Assembly (NCBI RefSeq): GCF_014243395.1
Contig: NZ_JACLCP010000001.1
Span: 1,550,001 to 1,614,000, forward strand
DNA: 64,000 nucleotides
Direction: 5' to 3'
Source: Winogradskyella flava
Lineage (GTDB): Bacteria; Bacteroidota; Bacteroidia; Flavobacteriales; Flavobacteriaceae
Shown piece after piece: positions 44,204 through 52,865 of this stretch (positions are counted from its first letter, which is position 1; the number at the start of each line of letters is the position of its first letter). The position numbers and the translations under genes were made by a program. A model generated the notes under the pieces. The model was not told the DNA's origin and searched no databases. It saw only the letters and a list, made by a program, of their open reading frames with translations.

Positions 44204-44659
44204 TTAATTTAATCTTTCATGTAGTTTCTTATGGAAGTCTAAAATAACGCTTAAACTTTTTTGGTCCAACCTCTGGCAATGCACTATAGCATTTTCAACA
44301 TCTGTTAGTAGTACATTAAAGCCTCCGTTTTCAAAAATATTGCCAGATTGTTTTTTAAATGCACCACCATCAATGATAGCTTCTTTTAAATCATTGACTT
44401 CATCAATATTAGGTAATTTAACAAAGGTCATCTTTTCAAAATTATCTAAATCCTCATTAAGACTAAACACTAAATCATTTACTCTATATCCAAATCGTCT
44501 CACATCATTTTCAGTGACTTCCTGAGCTTGTAGTTGGGCCAATTCGTTATAAATAGTATTCTTAATACCAACTGTTTTTTTGTAGAACATAGTAAGTTCT
44601 TGATGTTGTAGATATAGGTTTTTTAAGTGATTATACTTACTTACTTTCTTTTTTAGCAA
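44204..44659 (-). CDS. Hypothetical helical protein
   Basis: A 151-residue cytoplasmic, mainly helical protein with no recognised domain (NDVRRFGYRVNDLVFSLNEDLDNFEKM, FDHKKLHERL-type end). Its start overlaps the M48 peptidase end by 23 bases, so the two are translationally linked and probably act together. Confidence 0.65.
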   Translation of the reverse strand: MLKKKVSKYNHLKNLYLQHQELTMFYKKTVGIKNTIYNELAQLQAQEVTENDVRRFGYRVNDLVFSLNEDLDNFEKMTFVKLPNIDEVNDLKEAIIDGGAFKKQSGNIFENGGFNVLLTDVENAIVHCQRLDQKSLSVILDFHKKLHERLN

Positions 44660-46307
44660 GTGCTAAATGAAACTTGCAAAACGCTTTGTCCCAATCAATA
44701 AAAGTCTCAGAAAACAACTTTTCTCTTTCTGTAACAAGTTCGCCATATCCCTCTTCTATGGTTTTCTTTTTATAGGTTTTTCCTTTAAACGCAAAAGAGT
44801 TGTCTTTGGTTGTACCTTGTGCAATTTCTCCAGCTTTAACCATTAAGGATTCAATGTTTTTTACGGGTTGCATTAATGTCTCTAAATCCTTTTTGAGCTT
44901 TTCGTAGTTAGATGCTCTAAGATCTACTCCATCAAGCTCTTTTTCAAGAGTATCTATTTCAGGAATATTTATAAATCTGTTTTCAAATGAATTACCAAAC
45001 TCATTTAGTAATTCTTTACCATGATTTTCTGAAGCAATGAAGTTTTCGAACTCTTCAACACTACAAAATTTCTCTGCTTTTTTATTGACATATTGTTGGT
45101 AAATAAGCTGAGTCATTTCTTTTTGAAGTTTTTCTTGATTCCCAAATAATAACCAAGGAGAATTTTCATTGCTTTCGCAAGGCACAAAAGGAATTTTGGC
45201 ATTGTCTTGACGCATATCGTTAGGTGGGTGACTTGCGTACATGTTCACCTTAGAATGTTCTGAGCCTGTAAAGAATGTTTTACCGCCTCTCTTATCTTTT
45301 GGTAAGGCATTTAATAACGCAGATTGCGCATCTTTAATTCTAGAAAGACTTAAGTTGTTATGGGTATATAAGTTCTCAGTAAATAACTTCTTTTGTGATG
45401 CTAAATAGGCATAATTTATGGTGCTATTCCATTTTTCGAAACCACTATCTAGTTTCCACAATCCAGAAATAATAGCATCACTACCTGAAGTACTTATAGC
45501 TACTTTATCCGCATTAAACTCCATTTCTCTGGACAATGAAGAGTACATAATATTAAGAAATTGATAAAACAAATTAAGTACTTGTCTAATTAGCCAAATA
45601 ATAGGCGTAATAATCCAAGCAGCAAAAGATAACCTTAAATCAGACGCTCTCCATTGATCTAAAAGATCGTCCCATTTATCTCTATCAAAAATCATGTCAT
45701 GGATTATGGTATTGGCAGAAATAATGTAACTACCAATCTTCATACTACGTTGGGAAAAGTGACCAAATTCATGACTCATAACAGCTTTAAATTCAGATAA
45801 GTTTAAGCAACTAACCAAGCCTAGCCCAATGGTGAGCTCTTTCTTAACTGGTAGAAACAAACTTAGCCACATATTGGTGTAAGACACGTAGGCATTAACA
45901 TCTGGATCGGCATAAATAGCTTTTGGTTTAGGTGCACCAGTTTCGTTACATATTTTTAATATAAAACTCCAAAGTTCTGGATAGTCTTTTTTGGTGAGTT
46001 TGATTCTGTTTTCTCGCTTATGGTTTTTTAATTTGAAAATGAACTTCAACGTGAAAAAGAAGAGCATCACCGAACCTGCAACTGCACCTACTTTGCCTAA
46101 AATGGTCACTTTATTAACATTGCCAATGTCATAGGTAATTGCCCAATGCACTAGGTAGCCTAGGGCTACAACAAGGGCTCCATATAGTACAAAGAATAAT
46201 AGTATGGATAGTATTGCTAAGAACGCTCTGGTTTGATAAGATGCTGGTAAAGCAGTTAATTTTTTTGGTACCTCAATTGGGCTTGGTGGATATAAATTTG
46301 TAGTCAT
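44637..46307 (-). CDS. M48-family integral membrane metallopeptidase
   Basis: A 556-residue HtpX/Ste24-like zinc peptidase with HEFGH near residues 179-183 (VMSHEFGHFSQRSMKIGSYI) and the third ligand in REMEFNADKVA. Membrane helices flank it at ~25-50, ~75-95 and ~235-260 (IITPIIWLIRQVLNLFYQFL). The last ~250 residues are a soluble helical region. The start at 46307 (MTTNLYPPSP) is preferred over a frame beginning 15 codons earlier. It is separated from DUF1361 by 112 bases and may have its own promoter. Confidence 0.9.
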   Translation of the reverse strand: MTTNLYPPSPIEVPKKLTALPASYQTRAFLAILSILLFFVLYGALVVALGYLVHWAITYDIGNVNKVTILGKVGAVAGSVMLFFFTLKFIFKLKNHKRENRIKLTKKDYPELWSFILKICNETGAPKPKAIYADPDVNAYVSYTNMWLSLFLPVKKELTIGLGLVSCLNLSEFKAVMSHEFGHFSQRSMKIGSYIISANTIIHDMIFDRDKWDDLLDQWRASDLRLSFAAWIITPIIWLIRQVLNLFYQFLNIMYSSLSREMEFNADKVAISTSGSDAIISGLWKLDSGFEKWNSTINYAYLASQKKLFTENLYTHNNLSLSRIKDAQSALLNALPKDKRGGKTFFTGSEHSKVNMYASHPPNDMRQDNAKIPFVPCESNENSPWLLFGNQEKLQKEMTQLIYQQYVNKKAEKFCSVEEFENFIASENHGKELLNEFGNSFENRFINIPEIDTLEKELDGVDLRASNYEKLKKDLETLMQPVKNIESLMVKAGEIAQGTTKDNSFAFKGKTYKKKTIEEGYGELVTEREKLFSETFIDWDKAFCKFHLALAKKESK

Positions 46308-46419
46308 TTCTATGAAAATTGGTAAGAAATATAGGAATTTATGTATGAACATAATTCACCAATTATCGATAATAGATTAACAACAATTATTTTCTATAAA
46401 ATGAATGGGGTAAACCTTT

Positions 46420-47085
46420 TTAATCTTCTCGGCAATTATTAAGATTTTTGAATATCCAATACCCAACAACTAAAAATATTCCAAATCCCAAGGTAAAGAA
46501 CCAAGCATCTGCATTTTGAAATGGAGACATTAAAATGTTGAGGACATCCATGATTAAGACTTGTGGATTACTTATGATTTCCCAGGAATTATAACGTAAG
46601 AATCGCCCAAGATATACACCAAATGCACAAAGCAGGAGAATAACAACAGTTGAGGTTTCTATTGGTATTCTTTTATTTTTATCGACTATCGATTTTTGCA
46701 TATCTAAAATAGAGAGGTAAAAGAGGAATAAGCCGCTTAAGGCGAAAGATAGAATGACTAATACATCTAACCATAGCGACGCATCATTGCCAATTCTAAC
46801 ATGTATTAAGTCAGTAACGATATAAGGTGCATTTGGTAAAAAGGCTAACCAAACCAAAAACCAAAACCCTAGCTTTAGTTTGCTCAGGTTTTTATTGGTA
46901 TTGAGATACATGGTTATGGTATAAGGAATAATAGCCAAAAGGACGTTCCAGACCAAGAACAAATAACAGAATGATTTGTTCAACTTTATTCTTACCATGA
47001 GCACAATAATGCTAAAGGTTAATGCCACCGTAATTAGTGATAAGGTCTTAAACCTTGACTGTATTAGTGTTTTTATAGTTTCCAT
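46420..47085 (-). CDS. DUF1361 membrane protein
   Basis: A 221-residue integral membrane protein with about seven hydrophobic helices. It contains the DUF1361-type FWFLVWLAFLPNAPYIVTDLIHVR and GVYLGRFLRYNSWEI. Function unknown. Its start overlaps the DUF2809 gene by 38 bases. Confidence 0.88.
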   Translation of the reverse strand: METIKTLIQSRFKTLSLITVALTFSIIVLMVRIKLNKSFCYLFLVWNVLLAIIPYTITMYLNTNKNLSKLKLGFWFLVWLAFLPNAPYIVTDLIHVRIGNDASLWLDVLVILSFALSGLFLFYLSILDMQKSIVDKNKRIPIETSTVVILLLCAFGVYLGRFLRYNSWEIISNPQVLIMDVLNILMSPFQNADAWFFTLGFGIFLVVGYWIFKNLNNCRED

Positions 47086-47446
47086 TGTAATGCTCTATTA
47101 ATAATACTGTTGTTATTCCGAGTGTATAAGCCACTAAATCTCCAAACTGGAAAGTACTTCCAAAAATGAGTTTGGCTGTAAAACTGTCTTGCAAATTAAA
47201 GTAGGTTAAGAACGATGTAAGTTGAAGCAACTCTATACCATAAGCAATAAAGAGGACGACAAAAGCTGAGGCCCTCACACTCAAGCTAGAGCATCCTCTT
47301 ATAATTGCATATAGTAAAATGACTACGAGATAATCGCCAAACGTGTAGCGAATAAATCCGGTTTTTATGATAAACGCAATGGCTAATTCTATCAAAAATA
47401 GACTGTGCGCAAGTACTAAATAGTTTTTATTGAATTGTAACTTCAT
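47048..47446 (-). CDS. DUF2809 membrane protein
   Basis: A 132-residue protein with about four membrane helices. The DUF2809-type pattern is FIRYTFGDYLVVILLYAIIRG, VVLFIAYGIELLQL and GDLVAYTLG. Function unknown. It overlaps both neighbours, indicating tight translational coupling in the cluster. Confidence 0.85.
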   Translation of the reverse strand: MKLQFNKNYLVLAHSLFLIELAIAFIIKTGFIRYTFGDYLVVILLYAIIRGCSSLSVRASAFVVLFIAYGIELLQLTSFLTYFNLQDSFTAKLIFGSTFQFGDLVAYTLGITTVLLIEHYNGNYKNTNTVKV

Positions 47447-48057
47447 TGTATTGTGATTTTTTCCCCTAAAAATTTTGGTTGTACGTTAAAAGCTAGGTCT
47501 AGACTAGCCTTAGAACGCGCCAGATATTCTCTAAAGTGTGATTTGTAAACATCTTTAGCATTAAAGCCAACTGCCTCAATACCAAAATGTTTGGCGATAT
47601 AAATAGCACGTTGATTATGGAATTTCTGAGATATAAAGGTTATGGAAGTCTGTCCAAATATTTCTTTGGCTCTTACTACTGAATCCAAAGTTCTAAAGCC
47701 AGCATAGTCCAAAAAGATTTTATGTTCAGGAATACCTCTGGCAATTAAATCGTTTTTAAAGTCTGATGGCTCGTCGTAGTCTTTTCTGCTATTGTCACCA
47801 CTGACTAATATGTACTCTATTTTACCAGCTTTATAGAGTTTTACGGCAGCATCAACTCTGTATTTATAAAACAAATTAATATTGCCACTTGCGGCATATT
47901 TTCCAGTACCAAGTACTAAGCCAACTTTGTTTTTAGGGACAGTGTTAACGTCATTGTAAATGAAGTCTTTTGTTCTAAAACTTATCCAATGGTAGGTCAT
48001 AAAAACTCCCATTAAGACGAATAAGGTTAGTAAAACTATAAATTTCAATTTTTTCAT
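47443..48057 (-). CDS. SanA/YdcF-family (DUF218) membrane protein
   Basis: A 204-residue protein with an N-terminal membrane helix (FIVLLTLFVLMGVFMTYHWI) and a DUF218 domain: VGLVLGTGKYAASGNINLFYKYRVDAAVKLYKAGKIEYILVSGDN and FLDYAGFRTLDSVVRAKEIFG. The E. coli relative SanA affects envelope permeability to vancomycin. It overlaps DUF2809 and the COQ4-like gene by four bases each. Confidence 0.9.
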   Translation of the reverse strand: MKKLKFIVLLTLFVLMGVFMTYHWISFRTKDFIYNDVNTVPKNKVGLVLGTGKYAASGNINLFYKYRVDAAVKLYKAGKIEYILVSGDNSRKDYDEPSDFKNDLIARGIPEHKIFLDYAGFRTLDSVVRAKEIFGQTSITFISQKFHNQRAIYIAKHFGIEAVGFNAKDVYKSHFREYLARSKASLDLAFNVQPKFLGEKITIQ

Positions 48058-48572
48058 GATGTAATAATGCTAAGATTATATAATTCAGACTTCGGGAAAA
48101 TAGCCTCTCTAAAGTCTCTAATAGATACGTTTAATAATTTCTCATAGTCGAAATGATGAAACGGATTGGCCTTTTTACCCGTTTTATAAGATTTATAATA
48201 ATAGACATAGTAATCAGGTAGAATGGCTACCCCAAGGATAATGGCTCCATATAGATACAGACTTCGCTTGCCATTACCATAACAAAGACATTGTAGTGCA
48301 ATTTCGTCTTCTACTTTTGTGCTGTAGCCACAAAGTACATGGTAACAATCATGACGCTCTACTTTTGGAATCAGTTCAAAATTGTTCTTATCTAAGAACT
48401 CACCAAGATGTCGTCCAAAAGTAGGTTTTGGTAGATTGAGTAATTCGACCTTGGTGATATTCCAAGATTCATGATTCTTGAGCAATGACGTATAGAGACG
48501 CTGAGAATGGTCAAACAACCAAATGATCAGCTGCTTTCTTAAGGCCTTTAATTTGTAAAATAGGTTGTTCAT
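48054..48572 (-). CDS. COQ4-like protein
   Basis: A 172-residue protein carrying the COQ4 metal motif HDxxH-x11-E exactly (HDCYHVLCGYSTKVEDE, residues ~79-95). The central helix runs GNGKRSLYLYGAIILGVAILPDYYVYY. In eukaryotes and some proteobacteria COQ4 acts in ubiquinone synthesis. Flavobacteriaceae use menaquinone, so another role is likely here. It overlaps its neighbours by four bases on both sides. Confidence 0.8.
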   Translation of the reverse strand: MNNLFYKLKALRKQLIIWLFDHSQRLYTSLLKNHESWNITKVELLNLPKPTFGRHLGEFLDKNNFELIPKVERHDCYHVLCGYSTKVEDEIALQCLCYGNGKRSLYLYGAIILGVAILPDYYVYYYKSYKTGKKANPFHHFDYEKLLNVSIRDFREAIFPKSELYNLSIITS

Positions 48573-48910
48573 GGTAGTTGGGATAGATTTGGTTCAACGG
48601 CAAAATTTTGATTCTTTTTTAAGCTAGATTTTAATTCATATTTCCAGGTTAAGATTGCCATGAAGTAAACACAGGAGAAGTAGCACATGGCTAATGGATG
48701 ATAGTCTGAATTCATTATCAAGCCTATGCACATTATAGTTAGTACAATGATGTAATATGGGAAACACAATTTAAATACATGTTGCTTATCAATTGGTCTT
48801 GAGTAGGTCCAGAAGATGCAAGATATACTGAGTCTAATGATTACAAAGGTCATTAGCCCAACAAACAAGAAACCAAAAAGTATCAAGGCCAGCATATTAC
48901 TTCGTTTCAA
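48569..48910 (-). CDS. Hypothetical membrane protein
   Basis: A 113-residue protein with three hydrophobic helices (LALILFGFLFVGLMTFVII, FPYYIIVLTIMCIGLIM, MCYFSCVYFMAILTW). No family recognised. It overlaps the DUF4173 gene by 14 bases and the COQ4-like gene by four. Confidence 0.7.
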   Translation of the reverse strand: MKRSNMLALILFGFLFVGLMTFVIIRLSISCIFWTYSRPIDKQHVFKLCFPYYIIVLTIMCIGLIMNSDYHPLAMCYFSCVYFMAILTWKYELKSSLKKNQNFAVEPNLSQLP

Positions 48911-50282
48911 GTTTTAAATTATCATATTGTAGTTCTTGCCATGAATTTGTTCTTAATTCATAGACATACGAGTTGTATTTTTGTTCAATTAGTTGAATCG
49001 AATCTTGATCTAATTCTTTTGTTTCAAGCTGTTCTTTTAATAGAAACGTATTGTTGTCGGACAACTCAATGAGGTATTCAAAATCCATGGATTTGGCAAA
49101 GTTGAAGTTGTAATTGGTGATGTGATAATCCCAATTCACTGTGCTTGACATAATCAAGACCACAAAGGCTGCTTTAGTGTTCATTCTAAGCAAATACCAG
49201 ATGTTTCTTAGCTTATCGATTTTTAAGAGTGTAGTTACAAGACCTGTAACGGTAAGTATGAGATATACCATAACACCAATACGCTTATATGTCAATCCGA
49301 AATAATAAATGTACTGGCCATTCTTAATGGCAATACTCAGTACCAAAATCGTATTGAGAATAATCCATGTAAACGCTAATCGCTTTACAGTAATATTGTC
49401 TTTATAGAAATTTAGATCACCTCTAAAAACATAAAGTAGAATAATAATAGCGATTATAATGGAAGCAATAAGGGCATTAATGCCATTGTGCACTTGTTCC
49501 GAAAATACGGAACCTCTTATCTCCAGATTGGTAAAAATGAATGTGATATCGGTTATGAGAAAAATAACGATTAAGACGTTTAACATAGCAATAAGAATGA
49601 CGCCTAATTGATTCTCTTGTTTTAGTTTAGGTTCAGAAAAGTTATTGGTTTTTATTAATTCATTTTCAGTTTGTAGGTCGATTTCGGTGGCAGGTTCTAC
49701 TTCAATAGGCTTATGGATGTTTGAAAAAAGATAGTAACCTAAGCCTGCAAAAAGTAGCCATTGCACATTTATGAAACCAAAATCTATTTTATCAATTAAT
49801 TCGCCAAATAGTGGGTTTCCGTTTTGATACAGTGCGATGAATATGATAAGTATGATAAAAGGGATGATTATGATCTTTGCTAAATGCATGTAGTCAACTT
49901 CTTTTTTAGACTCTACCTTTTGTGTGACTTCATTGACAGAAAAATTACGATGGAAAAAACCAGCAATGGTCGTATAGAGTCCATTGAGCCAATTGACATA
50001 AATTGAGGACTTGTGTTCTGAAAGTAAACCAATGAGAGTAAAGAAAGCCACGATATTGGCAATGATTGCCAAAGATGAATCATGAAAGAAAACAGCTAAG
50101 CCAGTAATAACATATAAGCTAGAGTAGAGGATAGCTCTTTTATTTTTAAAATCATCCTTGTTATTGACATAGAGCACGATTAGTGTCACTATACTGAATA
50201 AGAATAAATTTAATCCGATGCTCTTATCATAGAATAAGGTGCTGAATAATAAAGCTCCAATAAATAATATTAGTTTTTTCAT
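48897..50282 (-). CDS. DUF4173 (DUF4153-like) membrane protein
   Basis: A 461-residue protein with about 11 membrane helices and a C-terminal segment typical of DUF4173 (DYHITNYNFNFAKSMDFEYLIELSDNNT, about residues 385-412). Function unknown. It is the first gene after an operator-like palindrome at 50299-50317, so a transcription unit probably starts here and runs through the COQ4-like, SanA-like, DUF2809 and DUF1361 genes. Confidence 0.87.
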   Translation of the reverse strand: MKKLILFIGALLFSTLFYDKSIGLNLFLFSIVTLIVLYVNNKDDFKNKRAILYSSLYVITGLAVFFHDSSLAIIANIVAFFTLIGLLSEHKSSIYVNWLNGLYTTIAGFFHRNFSVNEVTQKVESKKEVDYMHLAKIIIIPFIILIIFIALYQNGNPLFGELIDKIDFGFINVQWLLFAGLGYYLFSNIHKPIEVEPATEIDLQTENELIKTNNFSEPKLKQENQLGVILIAMLNVLIVIFLITDITFIFTNLEIRGSVFSEQVHNGINALIASIIIAIIILLYVFRGDLNFYKDNITVKRLAFTWIILNTILVLSIAIKNGQYIYYFGLTYKRIGVMVYLILTVTGLVTTLLKIDKLRNIWYLLRMNTKAAFVVLIMSSTVNWDYHITNYNFNFAKSMDFEYLIELSDNNTFLLKEQLETKELDQDSIQLIEQKYNSYVYELRTNSWQELQYDNLKLETK

Positions 50283-50298
50283 TTTAAGAATTTTAAAG

Positions 50299-50317
50299 TA
50301 CTTTGTATTTCAAAGTA
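50299..50317 (-). promoter_or_regulatory. Operator-like palindrome upstream of DUF4173
   Basis: TACTTTGTATTTCAAAGTA: 7-bp inverted arms around five bases, ending 16 bases ahead of the DUF4173 start. It is the same site as 52413-52431 read in the opposite orientation. Likely target of the winged-helix regulator at 51100-51393. Confidence 0.75.
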
Positions 50318-50335
50318 AATGATTAAAAAAATAGA

Positions 50336-51094
50336 CTATGTTCTATTCATGCGTTTAATATCTTGTTTGTAAGCAGCTGGTAAAAGCACTTCTTTCACCA
50401 GCCAATCAAGTTTTATACTTCTAAATAGTATGTATACAGAAATCAAAGGTGTTAACAATGAGATGCCTCTTAGGTTGAGCAATAGTCTTACCGATTTTGG
50501 CACTAATAAAATTTGTGATTCCAACAGCAATTGATATCTCAATAAACCTAAATGTTTTCTGTATTGTTTATATAAGTCTTTAGTAAATTCTCCGTTATTT
50601 AAATTGGTCTCTAAGTGTTCGTTTCTTAGGACTACAAAATCGGCATAGGTTAGAGGTAGGCTTTTTAATCCCATTGTATTACCAACGTTGTTAAACACAT
50701 CGAGAACTTCTTGCTTTTCTGAAATTGATAAAGGCCTTTCTAATAGTTCGAAAGACTTTATAGAATAACCGATCAACATAAACAACACATCTTTATAAGC
50801 CCATTCTGGAATGTTTTGCCCACGACTTTTTTCAACTGAACCATGAATAGCGTTGATGCCATCTATCGCTTTTAGGGCAGAAGTTTTTTTTGAGAACACA
50901 ATGGATCTAGCGTAATTAACGGTGGAGAATAAACGATCCAAAGGGTCCTTAGGTAATTTTCCTGTGAAATAAAGCCAATCTACAGCCTTGTTTAAAGCAA
51001 ATTCTGCAGAGGCACCGGCAAAAACGAGTAAAATAGTATCGCTTTTGCCCCAGATCTCTCGGACTATTGAATCTTTATGTACAAAATATTCCAT
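50336..51094 (-). CDS. DUF2236 (MpaB/Lcp-like) protein
   Basis: A 252-residue protein of the DUF2236 family: IVREIWGKSDTILLVFAGASAEFALNKAVDWLYFTGKLPKDPLDRLFSTVNYARSIVF at the start, then HGSVEKSRGQNIPEWAYKDVLFMLIGYS. Some relatives are haem-containing oxygenases (MpaB, latex-clearing protein). Whether this one binds haem is not evident. It starts five bases after the regulator gene. Confidence 0.88.
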   Translation of the reverse strand: MEYFVHKDSIVREIWGKSDTILLVFAGASAEFALNKAVDWLYFTGKLPKDPLDRLFSTVNYARSIVFSKKTSALKAIDGINAIHGSVEKSRGQNIPEWAYKDVLFMLIGYSIKSFELLERPLSISEKQEVLDVFNNVGNTMGLKSLPLTYADFVVLRNEHLETNLNNGEFTKDLYKQYRKHLGLLRYQLLLESQILLVPKSVRLLLNLRGISLLTPLISVYILFRSIKLDWLVKEVLLPAAYKQDIKRMNRT

Positions 51095-51099
51095 CCTGT

Positions 51100-51393
51100 T
51101 TAGGTCTTCTTTATTAATTTTTCAAGGGCTTCAATGTGCTTTTTAAATTCAGCTTTGCCGAGTTTAGTTGCACTATATCTTGTATTTGGTTTTCTACCAA
51201 TAAATTGTTTTTCGACTAAGATATATTCGGCTTTTTCTAGGGCTTTAGTATGGCTCGCCAAATTACCGTCTGTCGCACCTAATAGTTCTTTTAAGGTATT
51301 AAAATCAGCATACTCGTTTACCATAAGAATGGACATAATACCAAGTCGTATCCTATGATCAAAAAGTTTGTTTATGTTGGTAATGATGCTCAT
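51100..51393 (-). CDS. Winged-helix transcriptional regulator (HTH_34 type)
   Basis: A 97-residue single-domain regulator with winged helix FDHRIRLGIMSILMVNEYADFNTLKELLGATDGNLASHTKALEKAEYILVEKQFIGRKPNTRYSATKLG. This is the MarR/ArsR-like HTH_34 type, binding DNA as a dimer. There is no effector domain. It sits in the middle of a membrane-protein cluster with two identical 19-bp palindromes, its likely operators, implying autoregulation. Confidence 0.9.
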   Translation of the reverse strand: MSIITNINKLFDHRIRLGIMSILMVNEYADFNTLKELLGATDGNLASHTKALEKAEYILVEKQFIGRKPNTRYSATKLGKAEFKKHIEALEKLIKKT

Positions 51394-51397
51394 ATAA

Positions 51398-51415
51398 CTT
51401 CCGGCGAAAGCAGGA
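51398..51415. repeat. TTCC...GGAA hairpin repeat upstream of the regulator
   Basis: TTCCGGCGAAAGCAGGAA pairs with one internal mismatch, loop GAAA. It lies four bases ahead of the regulator start codon. Confidence 0.7.
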
Positions 51416-51426
51416 ATCTCTTTTGT

Positions 51427-51798
51427 TTAATAAGTATTGTCAATTTCACTTTTAATTAAAATGGTGTCACTTAATATTTCAATAATTGTTAAATCTTCAA
51501 GTGGGTAACCATTAGTGTAATACCCAAAGTCTTTTACTATGGTTTCACCATTTTGATGGTAGGAAATTCTGTAATTACCATCAATTTTAGCAATGCCAGT
51601 CATATCAGAGCTATACTTAATTTCTTCTTCAGGTTTCAGAGAAATATATTTGCCGTCCTGGATTACCATAGGTTCAATTTTTAATGAATCAATTTCAAAA
51701 CCTGTTTGATTAGAAATTTTGAAAATTGCCTCAACTTTGTTATTACAAGAAGAGAGTATTAAAAGTATTACTAATATTTTCAGCGTGTTTTTTTTCAT
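51427..51798 (-). CDS. Hypothetical lipoprotein
   Basis: A 123-residue lipoprotein with lipobox LSSC (Cys about 18) and a mature part rich in beta strands (FEIDSLKIEPMVIQDGKYISLKPEEEIKYSSDMTGIAKIDGNYRISYHQNG). Function unknown. It overlaps the preceding membrane gene by four bases. Confidence 0.75.
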   Translation of the reverse strand: MKKNTLKILVILLILSSCNNKVEAIFKISNQTGFEIDSLKIEPMVIQDGKYISLKPEEEIKYSSDMTGIAKIDGNYRISYHQNGETIVKDFGYYTNGYPLEDLTIIEILSDTILIKSEIDNTY

Positions 51799-52403
51799 CT
51801 ATCATACTTAAAATGCATCCAACTCCCATAAATAATATGCATAATTCCAAAACCTAAGATCCAAAGCCAAAACCCAGAACCAGGATAATAACTAGCGACT
51901 AGTCCAAGAATGATTTCAATATATCCTAAATATTTAATGTCTCCAATACTATATTTTGAAGCACTTACTAAAGCAAGTCCGTAAAATATAAGCATTAATC
52001 CACCAGTTTGGCCATATCGTCCTTGATTTAGAATGATGAGGCAGTAAATACCGCCAACCACAAGAGGAATTAAAAAATTAATTAATAATCGTTTAGAAGA
52101 ACCGTCCCATATTTTTTCGTCATTCTTTTTTGCTTTTTGTGTTGTAAGTATGATTCCTGTTAAGGCACTTAAAAATGCTACCATAGCGAGCACAAACATA
52201 CATGTCCAAAATACCCACCCATGAAAGATATATAATGTACCATCACTTTTTGCAATTACCAACCAATAAGCTATAGCTGCACCAATTAAGGCATAAATAC
52301 CGGCTAAAACGCCTGACAAGCCACTTAACGAAATAAAACGAGACGACTTGTTCATTAGGTTTTTAATCTCGCTGATGTCTTTTAAATAATCTTCGTTGCT
52401 CAT
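51795..52403 (-). CDS. Membrane protein heading the regulator unit
   Basis: A 202-residue protein with a short cytoplasmic N-terminus (MSNEDYLKDISEIKNLMNKSSRF) and about five or six membrane helices (GLSGVLAGIYALIGAAIAYWLV, WVFWTCMFVLAMVAFLSALTGIIL, FLIPLVVGGIYCLIIL, GFWLWILGFGIMHIIYG). Frequent neighbour of such regulators in Flavobacteriia. The ATG at 52403 is used; an upstream frame start lies inside the operator. Confidence 0.8.
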   Translation of the reverse strand: MSNEDYLKDISEIKNLMNKSSRFISLSGLSGVLAGIYALIGAAIAYWLVIAKSDGTLYIFHGWVFWTCMFVLAMVAFLSALTGIILTTQKAKKNDEKIWDGSSKRLLINFLIPLVVGGIYCLIILNQGRYGQTGGLMLIFYGLALVSASKYSIGDIKYLGYIEIILGLVASYYPGSGFWLWILGFGIMHIIYGSWMHFKYDR

Positions 52404-52412
52404 AATAAAAAG

Positions 52413-52431
52413 TACTTTGAAATACAAAGTA
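52413..52431 (-). promoter_or_regulatory. Operator-like palindrome upstream of the regulator unit
   Basis: TACTTTGAAATACAAAGTA: the exact reverse complement of the site at 50299-50317, ending nine bases ahead of the ATG at 52403. The flanks AAAG and AATGA are also shared. Confidence 0.75.
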
Positions 52432-52514
52432 AATGAATTTATTTCAATTCAGCAAAACAATTTTAGAAGATATTAACTAAATTTATGCTCTAACAATTAA
52501 ATACATTTAATAGT

Positions 52515-52859
52515 ATGATCGGATTACTTTTAACAATAGCGAATATAGCAGGTGGTGTATTACTAGGACTTGCTACATTAGATAAATGGGATGGAGAAAG
52601 TAATTTTTTTAATAAGATTGCTGGCGTCTTAGCACCATTTCAGACTGTAATTGGAGGTGCACTTGTGGTGTTACCAATATTAAAATTTAATCTTCTGGGC
52701 TTGGTAAGTATCTTGGGAGGGATTTTATTGTTAACGCATGTTTTTGGCAAAGTGCCAGCCTTAGAAACCAGTCTAAGGAAAATATCTGCTAAGCTCATGC
52801 CTTTTAAAGCGATTATCGGAATTGTACTTATTGTACTTGGTGTTTTGAGTTTATTTTAG
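52515..52859 (+). CDS. Small membrane protein
   Basis: A 114-residue protein of four hydrophobic segments with Gly-rich turns (LLLTIANIAGGVLLGLATLDKWDG, FQTVIGGALVVLPIL, LGLVSILGGILLLTHVFG, FKAIIGIVLIVLGVLSLF). No family recognised. The DUF1801 gene starts six bases after it. Confidence 0.75.
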   Translation: MIGLLLTIANIAGGVLLGLATLDKWDGESNFFNKIAGVLAPFQTVIGGALVVLPILKFNLLGLVSILGGILLLTHVFGKVPALETSLRKISAKLMPFKAIIGIVLIVLGVLSLF

Positions 52860-52865
52860 TTTGAT

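Noticed and set aside
48054..48572. Evidence for ubiquinone synthesis from the COQ4-like protein
   Set aside because: No other ubiquinone gene is visible and the family is expected to use menaquinone. The protein is kept as COQ4-like without that pathway claim.
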